From Thunnus maccoyii (taxonomy: Eukaryota > Chordata > Actinopteri > Scombriformes > Scombridae), in the NCBI RefSeq assembly GCF_910596095.1, contig NC_056540.1:20856501-20920500 (forward strand): 64,000 nt of DNA, in the 5' to 3' direction. Every line of letters starts with the position of its first letter. Position 1 is the stretch's first letter. A program made the translations under genes and the position numbers. Shown here in pieces: positions 45,901-58,432 of this stretch. The notes beneath the pieces were generated by a model. The model ran no database searches. It was not told where the DNA came from and saw only the letters and a list, made by a program, of their open reading frames with translations.

Positions 45901-48900
45901 ATGTGATGTGCTTGATGGTGCTGTTAATGACTCCTGATGAAACTTTAAAGCTCAGCATTCTCGTTGCCCTTTAGCTTCTCTTTTTATAAAGTCACATTAA
46001 TGTTTATTCATCCAGAAAAAGCTTATATTTCTCTGTATATGTCAGCTGCTGTGTGTCTGCAGTGCATTTACTGGTTTTTCCACACATGATTTCAGGCCAG
46101 CTGGAGGAGTTAAAGCTGTGACTTTCTGACTTTGTATAATTATCCAGGCTGCTGTTTCTACTGTATTTCATGCAGTTTGCGCGTTTTCCAAACAGAAGTA
46201 CTCCAACATCCAGCAAAGTGCTGTGTCCAGATAGTTAATGGTTGAAAGTGGTTTCTGTGGGCAGCTTTATAAACTATGTAGCTGTTTTAATGTTGTAAAA
46301 ATACCTAATTTTCCCACGCATCCTGGAAAACCTGGATATTTAAGGCTTTTTTCTAAGTACAGAATGACACCTTTTGAAGTGTGGTTGTCTTAGCTGATAT
46401 GATCTAAACGTGTAGTCTCTGTTGTTTCTCTTCACAGTTGTTGTTCAGTTATAACTGAGTTAATTAATTTTACATTTTCTTTTTGGCTGGTTTTCAGAAC
46501 AAAACACTACACAAACAAGTGCAGCTGTGGCTAAAAGTGGTTTCTGTTTCTGCTTCATTGTTCAACAGTTTTTCATTTTGTAAATTTCCACTAGGTGCAG
46601 GATGGGAAATAACCTCAAAATTAATCTATTTGTAGTCTTGCAAATAGTGACCCTGCAAAATCCCCAGTCTTTGCATAATTTTGTCTTTGTCTTTAGATGT
46701 GAGAGGGTGTCAGTTAAGTGTTTTAAAAGTCTTTTCAAAGTCTTTAGTGTATGGTAGACATAATCCAACGCCTTGATGATTTGCCCAGGAAGTAACCTCC
46801 TCCTCCTCCACGGTTCACATTTCACTGAAATATTTTTGAAAATTTTAATGCAGCCTTTCATTGTGTGTTTCATAAAACACAACTCTCACATTTTCTTCCA
46901 ACAGGCAAAATCCCAAGACACGCCCACCCTCACCTGGCGCAATGAAACAACGTCCCCCATCACCCCAGCCAATGTCTGCCAAACCGCCACCCATCCAGAA
47001 ACCAGCTCTCACCCCAACAGGGCCGCCCACCTTGCGAAAGAGAGACTCCAAGTCCAAGGAACTGTGTCCTGTCCAGGCTGTGGCTCCACAGTCCTCTGAT
47101 TCTAGCAAGACCAAAGACAAAGATGGTGAGCACTTCTCAGTAATAAGAACATGTTTCATATTAGTACAAAACATCCATAAAGACTGACTCCATATAGAAT
47201 AAAGGTCATTTTAACAACTATGGTTAGCTGACAGATTTTAATTAGTCAGCACCAATATTTGCCAAGACTGTATGTTATACTGGCAACCAGGATGTTTACA
47301 CTAGTCTATGCAGACATGAGTCTGTGCTGTCAATTTCAGCAAGGGAAGCTGAAATGTTCTTCATATTAACTTAATGAATATTACTTCAGTTCTTAGTCAT
47401 ACAGGTCCAAACCTACCTACACTCCCAAAAAGATGAAAGTAATTCATTTGTTCACAATATTGCTCTGGCACTTGCAGTCATCCTCTATGTATTCATTGTC
47501 CAGATCCCTCTCCCATTTGCACTTAACATTGTACACAGAACTGAGGGAGCGCAGATGGAAGTGAAAGCAGAAATTAGAACAAGAAGAGCTCTTTAATCCA
47601 AAAGAAATTATTAGAGGACATAGTGTCTGGCAGAGGAAGTGAATCAATAAATTCTTAAATTTTCAGGAAACAAAAAAGGGCTTCTTTAGTAAAGCAAGCT
47701 ACTGAAGCTGCAGAAGAAAGAAGTATTGTTCTAACATTTTTAACAGTGTCATCTTTTTTACTAGTGTACTTGTAAGTTAGTATGTTATCTAACTTAGCCA
47801 CTTCCATTGGAACCAGGATAACGCAACGTTCCCTGCTCTGTGTACTTCCTCTGTGATCATGGTTGAATACTTCTTCAAGAAATAATTTGGTTCGGAGATA
47901 ATGGTGTATCATCTGTTTTAATAAGCTGACAATACACAATTGTGTGTGTGTGTTGCAAACTGACGTGGCAGCAGCTCAGTTTGCTATAAATCTCAGTGGA
48001 ACAGGAGACCTGTTAAGTCCCTGCTGGAGTGACATCGTGTTACAGACCTCACGCTGCTGCTGCCACCTCCTGGAGACAATTATGCTCTGCAAGATGAAAC
48101 TGCTTAGTAATGGTTGAATATTACATGCCACTGGGCAAAGACTGTTGTCCAGTTTTCATTATAATATCATGAAGATGGAATTGTTGTAGGAGGCACAGGA
48201 CCCACCATCTCTGTCCCTGACTCTTTATATATATACTTCAAACATATATTTGTTTTTCCATGTAGCATAACTGGAGACAAAGGTCTTTTCAAGACCTCAG
48301 TGATGATCATGTGAAAGTTACACAACTGAGTCATCATTCATCCTCTCGTCACCACGTCCTATCAATGCACAGATGCTGTGGCCTCAGGTCAGCACTACAG
48401 TGAATGGGTGTAAGAAAGTGATAAGCTCATCTTCTATATTTGTCTTTCCACCTGTCAGACTCTAAGGCTGCGACAGGCACCAATTCAGCTGCTGAGGCGG
48501 CCAAGATCCTGGCGGAGAACCGCAGGCTGATGCGAGAGCAGAAGGAGAAAGAGGAGCAACTCAGGATACAGAAGGAGGAAGAAGAGAAGTGAGCATATTG
48601 AAATTTTTCACTTGTTCTCCTGTTTTTATCCCCCAAGAGAGATGGATTCTTTACCAAGTTGTCATAACTTTGGCCATGACAGCAATGCAGAAGCTATGAT
48701 ACACAGCCAAGTGGTATGCACACAGAAAGAAATCAGAACGATCACTGTCTAGTTTCAACCAATAGAAAACTTTTGTTGTTTGATATTTTATATGGATTAA
48801 AAGTACAAGTAGCAAGTTCTGTCAAGGCTGCAAGTATGAATACTGTTGAAAAGTACCCCAAACATGTGCGATTTTAGAAATCACCTGAATTAATTTATCC

Positions 48901-51498
48901 GTATGCTTACAAGCCAAGTGCTTCTGTTTCTTTTCTACTCCAGAGTGAGAAAAGAAGAGGAGAAGCGTTTAGCGGAGGAGGCTCGACTGAAACGCTTAGA
49001 GGAGGAGAAGAAGCTGGCAGAGGAGAGGAAACTTAAAGAGGAAGAAGACGCTCTTAGAGCAGAGGAAGATCGGGTGAGACTGGCAGAAGAGGAGGCACTG
49101 AAACAGGCTGAACTCCAGAAGGAACGAGAGGAGGCGGAAGCCAAGGCTCAAGAGGAGGCAGAAAGAGTCCGTCAGGAGCGAGACCGCATCATGCAGCAGA
49201 ACCAGCAAGAACGTATGGAGAGGAAGAAGGTACGGAAAGATATATGGATCTTTCTATCTTTGAGTCTTGCCTTTTTCAAAAAGATCTAAATCAAATAGTG
49301 TTGAGAATTTGATTCTTTGTAACGACCAACAGAAGAAGAAAACTAACTTAAAGATAAACTGGTGTACAGATTTATTGAAAGAGGGTCAAACCTTGAGATC
49401 AAAATCTCTTCTTTCCACGAGACTTTACCAAATTAGAACATATTTTAAAGAACTATTTAATCCATTTGTAATGCAAACCAACAATGTTTTCATACTGCAT
49501 TGTTTAAATCCCAGTGAAAGAAATCAGTTATGTAAACATGCTCTATTTTACTCATTTTCAGAGAATTGAAGAAATAATGAAGAGAACTAGAAAAGGAGAA
49601 CAAAACGACTTTAAGGTGAGCTCACATTAATTCAGATGGTATGTTTCAATGTGTCTGTGGAGAAAATCCCTTACACTGAATATATGTTAACATGTTTGTT
49701 GTGACTCCTGTGCAGAGAGACGATGATAAATGCATGCAGGAGAATGAAGACGAGGGATTGGACGAGATAAACTGTGAAAGCAAGAGTAAGTGTTCTCATT
49801 ACCGAGCCTTCACTTAGATGGCAGCTTCAAGATATCAAGTATATAGAGTGCATTGAGATTCATGCATCACTGCATTTTTGAATTGGAAATTCTGCCAGAG
49901 TAAGAATATGTTTTCCCCATTTTTGTATTTGTTTGCATATACTTTACATAAAGGGCTTGTTTGTGTGAATTTACATACTTCTTCATTTGACTTATGACTT
50001 CATCCAATCTGTTTCCTCAAATAATGGCACAGCCCAGACAGATGAGATGGCCGACTTCGCCATGGATGCTGACGTAGATGATTGTGGTCTGTGCTCTGGT
50101 GAGCCAGTGGCACAACGAGAGGAGCCCCTCGGCAGCGTGAATGGAAAACCAGAGGCGGACGACAAAGAGAATAACAATGGCATAAGCACAGATGAGACTC
50201 AGGCAGTTAGGTATGACTACAGGAAAGATGATGACCTTCACAGAAAACCGCAAAGTCACTCAGAGTTCAAAAATAACTGGACGAAACTGGAGACATGCTC
50301 ATAGTTCTGCTGACAGCACTGTAATTGTCAGCTGTAGAAAATATAAATATATCAGAGATCTTTTTAATCCATAATTCATTTGCAGAAAGGATAATGCTGG
50401 TAATATATATTTTTCTTTATGTCATCAAATCCTATGTAAATGAATTGATCTTACTAATGTACATATTTAATGTTGTCTTTGTAGCCAAAGCCAGATCTTC
50501 TCTTATTCATCTATGTCAGAGAGCTGCATTGTTGTCCAAAAACCATTTTAAAAACAGAATGAGTCACGCTGTTGCTCTGGGTGACGTGTTCCTTCATTAT
50601 CATGAAAACAGCTACTGTAGTTAATTTTGAATCAATCCCACATACACCATCCTGCTGCCTGAAATACTCACTAGAGCTGTAGCTGTGTGTTCTGCTCAGC
50701 TGTTTTTAGGAGATTCGTTAAATTAGCCTTTTTTTAAAAAAATGAAACTATAAATTTGTGAATTGTTTTTACTGTATTTAAATATTTATATCTTCTGTAG
50801 GTATACATGGGCTTGGGGCTGGGTCCCACAGACAGGATAGGGAATTTAAAAAGTACTGAGAGACAGACTATTAAATTGCTGGATTTTGACTTTTCATGGT
50901 ATTTGGTAACAACAAGAAAAATATAGAATAATAATTGCCTTATCCTGTCTGTCCACCTGTTATCCTGACTGTCTTTTTGTCACCATGTAATCACTGCTAT
51001 ATCTCTCACTCTGAAAAAGTTATGTTGTGTGTACTCACTTTGCTCACTACCTCTTTCACCCTCCCCTCTGCAGCCCAGTACCTAAGGGTCGCCTTGTGGA
51101 GGGTTCAGAATTCATGAACGAGCAGGACTCCGCCAAGGTGGGGCTAGTCTCAAGCCTCAACGGTAAGGCCAACCAGTGGAGCTTCGAGGAACTCATTGAC
51201 CTCAATGTCCACTCAAAGACTCGGCCCCTTATCGAGACGGAGGACTGCAACCAGGTCTTGATCAACTGTGATGGCTCAGAGGGGACCAGGGTAGCCTTCG
51301 AGGACAAGGGAACCCCAGTCAACACCCTGCATTCCTCGAACCAACCCATAGAAACCCTGTCAGGTGAGGAGTCGCTGTAGTTCTCTATGTCATTTCTTTA
51401 CCCAGATATACTTAACTATGTTTCACCTTTTTCCAAAATTGTCTTTTCTTCAAAATGGTCGTGAACATTTGTCCTCATGTGTCTCTGTAGAGATTTGA
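25070..51498 (+). CDS. map7d3: MAP7 domain-containing protein 3 (microtubule-associated)
   Basis: MAP7-family proteins bind microtubules by an N-terminal coiled coil and recruit kinesin-1 by a C-terminal one. Exons: 25070-25115, 32194-32295, 32641-32721, 33304-33467, 33990-34101, 35143-35226, 36009-36116, 36929-37030, 37418-37516, 39392-39517, 42028-42143, 44829-44956, 46905-47125, 48459-48588, 48944-49229, 49562-49615, 49716-49785, 50033-50210, 51074-51363, 51491-51498; 2505 nt, 834 residues. Signatures: MAEGATTLKGLRAQMA start; IDDRLRVAKERREEAERQQ; QKRWSWGG (about 150); Pro-rich middle; Arg/Glu coiled coil 497-650 ending RIEEIMKRTRK, the family's most conserved C-terminal string. An in-frame ATG at 24974 exists, but 25070 gives the conserved N-terminus. 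Synteny with fhl1 and adgrg4 points to MAP7D3 rather than MAP7D1/2. Confidence 0.87.
25116..32193 (+). other. map7d3 intron 1 (7.1 kb)
   Basis: Long first intron, donor GGTAAG after ATGG, acceptor CATACAG. I see no exon or RNA gene in it; only scattered low-complexity tracts (e.g. T-rich 29875-29925, TG/TA 31752-31778). Confidence 0.6.
32641..34101 (+). CDS. map7d3: map7d3 exons 3-5: microtubule-binding coiled coil
   Basis: Exons 32641-32721, 33304-33467 and 33990-34101 read VIDGAALRIDDRLRVAKE, ALRESQIMERERKSKMQVER, QMEERQKKVEEQRRKEEQK, EEKEHYEAVMRRTLERSQRV and QKRWSWGGLSTDSDGRTG. Heptad-like Arg/Lys/Glu runs and the WSWGG motif are typical of the family's N-terminal microtubule-binding block. 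Confidence 0.92.
32790..33157. mobile_element. hAT-type MITE, copy 1 (map7d3 intron 3)
   Basis: It begins TAGGGCTGGGTGATATGG and ends ATATTGTCCAGCCCTA, imperfect terminal inverted repeats with the end type common in fish hAT elements. The inside is full of ATATC/GATAT motifs. Flanking 8-mers (ATGTAGAG, ACCCAGAG) agree at five positions, so any target duplication has decayed. It is homologous to 40849-41175 in reverse orientation. Confidence 0.8.
36121..36200. repeat. Pyrimidine-rich (CCTTCCTCCCTC)n tract
   Basis: Short duplicated units TCCTACCCTTCCTCCC right after the donor of exon 36009-36116. Confidence 0.7.
37919..37968. repeat. 25-bp tandem duplication in intron
   Basis: TTTTCTTTTTAAGTGTCAGTCC is followed at once by the same unit with one change (CAATCC). 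Confidence 0.8.
39880..39912. repeat. (CA)n microsatellite
   Basis: About 16 CA units in map7d3 intron 10. Confidence 0.97.
40849..41175. mobile_element. hAT-type MITE, copy 2 (map7d3 intron 10), inverted relative to copy 1
   Basis: It begins TAGGGCTGGGCAATATATTG and ends near TATCACCCAGCCACCTA. It is flanked by a perfect 8-bp target duplication GACAACAG (40841-40848 and 41176-41183), the hAT signature. The interior matches copy 1 read backwards (e.g. GTGAAAGCACCAATAGTCAT versus ATGACTATTGGTGCTTTCAC). Confidence 0.88.
42167..42666. mobile_element. Probable MITE in map7d3 intron 11
   Basis: The left end CATTTTCACATATGAACTC is mirrored at the right end (GTGCATGTGTGAAAG). Next to the ends are GTCCGGAGAA and TTCGGGGTTGCAGTGCATG, a pattern I recall from teleost short elements. 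It starts 24 bp after the donor of exon 42028-42143. No coding capacity. Confidence 0.55.
44118..44179. repeat. Perfect 21-bp inverted repeat (hairpin) in map7d3 intron 11
   Basis: The arms 44118-44138 and 44159-44179 are exact reverse complements (GCCTGTTACTGCTTTGTGTG...), with a 20-nt loop. The size is like a small precursor hairpin or a MITE relic. I do not recognise it as a known microRNA. Confidence 0.8.
44829..47125 (+). CDS. map7d3: map7d3 exons 12-13: proline-rich region
   Basis: Exons 44829-44956 and 46905-47125 are rich in SP and TP pairs (SPSPAPSTAPKRTPSPA; KQRPPSPQPMSAKPPP; LTPTGPPTLRKRDSKSK). They join at AA|G. These are candidate proline-directed kinase sites; no structured domain is expected. 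Confidence 0.85.
48459..49615 (+). CDS. map7d3: map7d3 exons 14-16: MAP7 (kinesin-binding) coiled coil
   Basis: Exons 48459-48588, 48944-49229 and 49562-49615 encode EAAKILAENRRLMREQKEKE, RLAEEARLKRLEEEKKLAEE, AKAQEEAERVRQERDRIMQQ, NQQERMERKKRIEEIMKRTR. This is the MAP7 domain that in mammals recruits kinesin-1. Antisense ORFs over it are shadows of the charged repeat. Confidence 0.93.
51074..51363 (+). CDS. map7d3: map7d3 exon 19: C-terminal acidic region
   Basis: Reads SPVPKGRLVEGSEFMNEQD, LNGKANQWSFEELIDLNVHS, KTRPLIETEDCNQVLINCD and ends QPIETLS, phase 1. It is followed either by EI-stop at 51491-51498 or by an alternative acceptor at 51624 (see findings). Confidence 0.8.
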
Positions 51499-54419
51499 TG
51501 CTGCAGCCATCGCTGAGAAGCCTCTTCCTGTTGCACTCCTAAAGTTCCTGTCCAGCTGAGCTCCTTAAAAAGTTCTCTACCAGTTTCAAGCAGCTTCCTC
51601 CTCTTTCTCCTCCACCTATTCCAGAGGGAGGAGCACAAGGTGAAGCGGAAAGACCACCCTAAGTGCTAAATTTGCACCCTACATGATGAGGAAAAGATTT
51701 TATGAAAGTATATATAATTAAAAAAAAAGACGCTTCAGGGAAATTCCATATATTCCTTCAATGTGCTTGCTTCAGGTCTCTTTCCTCTTCCTCTTGTGTC
51801 TAGTTCTTCTTCAGATTTTTTTTTTCTATGTCATGTCCAATTTCAATAATGTTTTTTAAGAGTTTTGTGTTTGTCAGGGGTGCATTGTTGTAATTTATTA
51901 ATTTTGGCTTCTTTGTTATTGTAATTATTGTTATCATATGTTTAGGTTGTTTTTTTTTCCTCTTGTATGAAAATATTCCAGGACACATGCACATCAGGCT
52001 ATGTGAATTGAATATGAGGTTAATATCGTGAGTTTATGGAAGGGTTGGGGGAGTTAACATCCCCACATTTAGCATGTGATTCATCTAAATTTACTTGACT
52101 GGCTGCTTTTTGCAGCATCCAGCAATATGGCCTTAACTTCCAATTTTTAAGTGTGAATATATACTAAATTGCTTGAGCTGAAGCTCACACACGCACAGTT
52201 TAGCAATCTCCCGTCATGTGCTTACAGTGAGGAGATTCTGTATTCATACTTCACTTCACAGAGCTTTGTCCTTTCAAGCCCCTTTTGTTCATGCGTGACA
52301 CCTTGTGTTTCCTTCCTTGGCCACTAGAGGGCTTTACAAGCACAACTCTTACTGTTACATCTGAAACTGAAAAGTGCTGGGATTCATGACAACACTGTAA
52401 TGAATTCATATGTTCAGTGAAGTTTCAGCAGTTTGTTAATTAAGGACTCATGGTTCATTTAGGTTTTGTCATTTTTTACATATGTATATAGACTCTACTA
52501 CTAACAACAACGTTGTAATTTACATCAGATTGTTTGTTACATCCAGTTAAAGACGAGGCCGCATCTGTTCCACACCACTAAATAACCATACCTGTTAAAT
52601 ACTAACGTAATTAATTCATAGCTGCTTCTGAGCTTCTTATGATACTGAACTTAAATGTTGAGCAGTTCTGTTGTGATGCCCAGAGTTCACCCTTGCTGAA
52701 ATTAGAAACCAGGTTTTGAAGAATCTGGTTTTAACAGAAGCTTTTACTGACACATCCACACTTAGTCATCCATCCTTCTGTCTGTGTGGCTCTTTTATTA
52801 ATTACCCACTAACCTTCTCTAAAATCCCCAACATACTAGCTGCTACATCTGACAAAATGCATTTCAACTATTTTTTATAATATAAAATCTGGCTATTTGT
52901 TTATATATGAAAATACATTTCTACATATATTTAAGTGTTATTGTATTGTGTATATAATCAGTATTAGGCAAACAAAGCCATGTTTAGGATGGAATGGTGT
53001 CAGGATGTGGATGATTGAAGTCTCTGTGTATGTGACTGTGCTATAAGTTAGGTTTCTGTTCGACACGTGCCCTGCGCCAGGGTAGTCAGGTTAGGTTTGG
53101 GCAGCCTCGAAACCCAGCATTTACAGAAAGCCCTCTTCCACAAGAGCTCTGCTAAACAAGGGGCCAAGTGGGGACCCACTATATGTTTCCCAGCATTCAA
53201 TGTGTGTATTTGTGTGTATGTTTATTAAGAGTTTTCAGTCCTACTTCCCTAAGCGTCAGTTCTGAATACTGCCTCACAGAGACTAAACTAACTAACATTT
53301 GGATGGAGAGTGGTCTGTTGCAGCCCTCAGCAACATGTCTGACCCATGATAAGAGTTGTTGCTGTACATTACTACGATGCTTTTAATGTCATCCAAACAT
53401 TTTTATAGGATTTGGGATGTTGGACAGTTACAGTAGGCACACCAGCTCAGTTTGCAACCATTCTGCTTTGTAATACGAAGCAGCGGACATCCAGCAATAC
53501 GAACCGAGACGGCAACAAGATGTGACATGGCTCAGATTGTTTTGCATATTGTTTTCTCTGTTCCGGTTTTTCCATGAGCTGCATTGAAATCTTGAAATTC
53601 CCTATGCTTGAATAGTCCAAGCAAGAGGTTTGAGGACCTTGATTTTTGCCTTGTTTTTTGCTGGCTTTCACACCCTCTTGCTAACTAAAATGGCGTTGTA
53701 CATAAAGACTAGGGGCTTTAGATCTTTGCTTTGATTAATAAGCTCAAAGAATGTAACAGACTCAATAAACCGTCCTTCATTATTTACCACGTCTGCTCAG
53801 AGCTGCCCGCTTTTAGCTTTCATACATTATTCATCCAGGAAACATGAGACACTTTGCACTGTCACAAATTACTTGCTATGTTTAAAGACTTGCTAATGGT
53901 TACTGAGGAGTAGCTTTACTGTACAGACTCGTAGGAGAGTTGTGTGATGTCTGATGTTTTTAGAAGTATCACTCATAACCCAAAACTTGCCTATATCCAA
54001 ACTCCCCCCAAACCTTTCCTACTCCCTAACTCTTGGAGGCTTGTGAGTAGAGAGGGTGCTCTCATGAGCAGCACCTGCTGGGGGGGCTGTTGTAGCTGCT
54101 GCTTGAACAGATACTGTATCTATTCCAGGTCCTGCTGCATCTCTGAGGGCTTGAGTCCTCGACGACGTCTATAACAATAGGATAGCACGGTGCCTTAGAT
54201 TGAGATTTAGTATTTTTATTGTATCACTGTTAACTAAGAAAGCTTGTCCTTACCTCGGCCTCGACAATCAGTCTACCCAACCAGGGCAACTTTGTGAATA
54301 TGAATATGAAATTTCTCTGGAAAGATTTACAAACTTAACAACACCCTGTCCACAAATAAAATTTGTACTGTAAATATATCTAAAGTGTACTGAGATGATA
54401 CAAACTGTTAAACAATAAA
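51499..54419 (+). other. map7d3 3'UTR
   Basis: Non-coding, AT-rich 2.9 kb after the stop. An AATAAA at 54414-54419 is the probable distal poly(A) signal; a CAATAAACC is also seen near 53763 and could be a proximal one. The ORFs in it show no family signature. Confidence 0.55.
54414..54419 (+). terminator. Candidate poly(A) signal of map7d3
   Basis: AATAAA, followed about 25 bp later by a T/G-rich stretch (TTGCAATGTTGC), fits a cleavage site. Confidence 0.5.
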
Positions 54420-54492
54420 GTCTTGCAAAAATATTGCAATGTTGCTAATTTCTTCCTGTAGAGAAACAAGAGACTTTCAGATCACTTCCTCG

Positions 54493-54498
54493 TTTATT
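54493..54498 (-). terminator. Candidate poly(A) signal of fhl1
   Basis: TTTATT on the plus strand is AATAAA on the fhl1 strand, 650 bp downstream of the stop. Confidence 0.45.
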
Positions 54499-55147
54499 CT
54501 TGTTTTGCATTGAACTTCACCCAAAAAGTCTTGAATACATGAGCAGTTTATATTTCAGCAGTTTATATTGCAGCATCAGTCTGAAAAAAATCTAATTTAT
54601 ATTTCAAATTCACTCTAAACATTAATAAAGATCTCATAATCTATTCAAATATTCAGAGATGTAACAGACTATTAATCAAAGCTGATATGTATGAGCAGCA
54701 GTGCAAATGTAAAAAGCAAATCATTCCCTCTAGATTCCAGTAAGGCACTGAAAAGGCTTTTGCACAGAATCCTGAATTAGACTAGACTAATAGTGCATAT
54801 CATAATCCCTATTAAGGAATTCTGTTTGCATGGTAGTATCAAACCCTGACACTGACACATGTTGCATTTACATATATGAAGAAAAATGAGTCAAGCTAAT
54901 GCATATTTAGTTGAAATAGCCTCTAGTCTTTCATCCTCATAAAGAGACGTTTCACCAAAATTGACTGTTTTGACTTTTTTATGCTATTTCAGAAGCTGGA
55001 ATTACATTTCTAATATTTCAAGGCCTCTAATTCATCACTCAAACATTTTTATGAGAAAATGTTCTTTTGAAAAGTAACAGTCAAAAAGTCAGTTTTGGTG
55101 TAATTCCACTTTAAATTTTAAAACCTCTGCACAGGTGACTGTGCAGC

Positions 55148-55302
55148 TCACAGTTTCTTAGCACAGTCAGGGCAGTGGATATGATCTCCAGTGATGACGA
55201 AGCGCTTATTGGCCAAGGAGAGGCAGCACTTCTTGCAGTTGAAGCAATACTCATGCCAGGAGTATCCCTCGTAGTTCACCACATTGGTGCCATGGCCGAA
55301 TC
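55148..55302 (-). CDS. fhl1: fhl1 last exon: LIM4 and stop
   Basis: Reads [39 protein letters not shown] and [11 protein letters not shown], stop at 55148-55150. Acceptor GTCTCTGCAG. Confidence 0.95.
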
Positions 55303-58300
55303 CTGCAGAGACAGAGGGACTTCTGTCAGTCAGCAGCACAAGAAGTGATATTCAAACAATTCTTCCAAACTGTCCTAACATTCAGCACAGATTCAGCTTT
55401 AATGATGAAGAATTTGAGATCTTAAATCTGGAATTTAAGCTCTTTTTTAAGGCTTTGTCAGTATATTTAAATAAGGAAGTTTGAATTCCAGTGTGTGGAT
55501 CAAATATGACACTGTGAACTATCTCTGCACTTTAGTGTATACAGAATGTTTGGTACGATGGCTGTCAGAAAAAGTAAAATTGGTTTTCAAACGTGTATCT
55601 CAAACCCAGACTTTGTCTACCAAAGTATAAAATAAACTTAAAAGGGGCAGGTAGAAAATGAATTAGAAAAACAATCCAATTTCTCTCCTGTGAATCACAT
55701 TGATAAAATGTCTCATTATAGTATATCATCAATCTGTCAGTTACAGCTCCTCCTTGTGGCCCTATTGCATCATGGTATATTGAGTCATCTGTCAGTGGAG
55801 AAACTGGCCTCTCTGCCTCCTCTATGGACATGAACTGTCTCTATAATTATGCTGAAAGAAGAAAGTGTTCAATGTTTTTGGTGGCAGATTTTTCCATTAA
55901 TCCTCCCATTGTGTACACTCAAGACAACCCCAGTGTGTTTGCAACTCAATACTCAAACACTCAGGAACATCTGTGCGTGCTGGGCCTGACCTGTGATAGG
56001 GTTCTTGCAGCCATGGCACTTCTTGGCCACATCAGTCTTGTAGCAGTCCACACAGTAGAATCCGGTCTCATGGGAGGTGAAGCGAGCTCCCGCCAGAGGC
56101 TTACGGCAGGTTTGGCACACGAAACACTCAGAGTGCCAGGGCTGGTCCTGGTAGCTGATCCCTCCGGAGGTGATGGCCTTAGAGGAGCAGAGGAATCCTT
56201 TGATCATGATACTGGAAGATCATTCATTCTGATGTAATGGGTAAAGTAACCTACCTATAGGACCTTTAGTTTTACTTTACGTAGATTATATTCACAATTT
56301 CAAACTCTATTGTGTATTAACATGCACACTAAATAACACACACAAAAAACACGAAATACATTAACGATACAATCAGTGTTTGTACCTGCTTGCAGTGGAA
56401 GCATTTCTTGGCAAACTTCTTGTCATGGCAGGGGACACAGTAGATATCATCACCCTTGGCCAGGAAGCTCTGTGTGCGGATTGGCTGCTTGCAATCAAAG
56501 CAGGTGAAGCATTCCTCGTGCCACAACTTGTTCTTGTACTCCACGTTCTGGGATCCTGAAACACACACAAACAGAATGTGTTGAAGTGTGCAGCTTTGAG
56601 TTGGTGTGGATGAGATCAAAATAACCATCTGGGCTAGAAATTAATAGAATTCAATTCCTCAACATACAGTTTTGACCTTTTGTCTCCTTGTTAGTAGCTT
56701 TAAAATCATTGTTTAACTCACTTTATTCCACACTGTCTGACAGTAATATATATTCTGTATCAGTTTCTTCCAGCTCTTCATTTAAGTGATATAATGTTTA
56801 CAAAGACTCCATGTTTTTATGACTGCATTTTTCCATCAAATGGAAATATTCTGCATGTTCTGTGCATAGTTTTTTCACATTTCTCTAAATGTATACTGCT
56901 TTATAAACTTTAGGATCTCTACTAGCATTTTAAATAAAGTTCTGTGGGTTTGAACAAAGTTTTGGCTATAATGACCCAACAGCAGGCTGCTGCTTGTTTA
57001 GAGATATCAGTGGATACCAAGTGGCATAAATGATGAAGCCAGCTATTCTAGGAGCTTGGGAGTAACTATATTAATAACCTCCCTTTATATAGCACTTGAT
57101 TAAATTACACAGTACTTTATATAGAGCAAAATTATATCAAAGCAAAGTCAAGACGGAGCTTATATTGAGCAGCAAAGCAGATGAATTAATGTGAATTCTA
57201 AGAGATTGAAAAGATGATATAGATGTAGTAAAACTGAGCTCTTCAGGGAACATATTGAACTGTTCAGGAGTCCTCATGTCAGAAAAAAAACAACTGCTTT
57301 TTGTTTTTTCAGTCTCAGTCAGTTTGTGCACAACAGCCACCAAATTTCATGTGCTACCTCAGGCAATCCCACCAACACTCATTGAATGGCACCTTGACTC
57401 CTACTTGCCTTTTTGCCACAGTGTAATTTGAAAGAAAAGAAAGAATAACTTGACCGTGAGTGTCTGAAATGGTTGTTAGAGACTCCATTAGTGTCACTAC
57501 AAGGTCAATGTATTTGAAATTGCCTGTGTTGGTATTAGAGCTAAGGGTGGGTGGTGGTGGTGCTGCTGCTGGAGTGGGTGTGGATGTGGGGACATATTTG
57601 AAAAATTGTATCCCGCAGCCCATAATTCCTAAAAGCTGGCCTGGACTGGGAGGACTTTGTCTGGGCTGGAGTTACCATTGTGGCAACTGATTTTAGTGTG
57701 ATATCATATCTGAAGTTCTTGAATTGGAGGTTGCACTTTTTTGGGGGGCTCCAATCTAAATCTTTCTAAACAGTCAGGGCCGGCCCTGATTATAACTGCA
57801 AACCCACCTGGCATGACCACCTTGTAGCAGCCCTGGCACCGGTTGCCATCCTCCCGGGAGCCGCACTTGCCACACATTATCTTGCCGTCGTCCCTGGCGC
57901 TGAACGGCTCACTGGCCAGTGGCTTGTAGCACTTGGCACAGCGGAAACAGTCCTCATGCCAGTAGCGGTTCTTATGGTGCAGCTCCTGAACACAGAGAGG
58001 AAGCGAAGGGTGAGCGGAGGTGCCCTCGCTAAGTCCTCAGGCAGACCTCATTAAAGTGGAGTTTGTTTACTCATCATGTGGACTGAGGCTCGGGGCCAGA
58101 ATGCAGAACAAGCCCATGTGGCAGGCATTAAAGTGGAGATGAAGTGAACTGGGATGTGGTGAGGCATGAAGGAGTTAGGGGGACTTAGATGGTGAAAATG
58201 TGATATAAAGTACAGTATTTAAGCCCCATTAGTACTAATGACACTTCTTTTTCACACGTTTAACTGCCTGTGACTGAGTGGTGAGAGGATTTTGGAAGCA

Positions 58301-58389
58301 GAGGCCACTGTTAGAGGAGAGACAGAGCTCAGACCGTGTAACAGCTGAAGCCTGAGAGCACTTTGAACAGATAAGAGATGACTGATGAA

Positions 58390-58432
<43 letters not shown>

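Noticed and set aside
48427..49208. Ser/Leu-rich minus-strand ORFs over the map7d3 coiled coil
   Set aside because: They are mirror frames of the Glu/Lys/Arg-rich coding exons; splice phases and family motifs support the plus strand.
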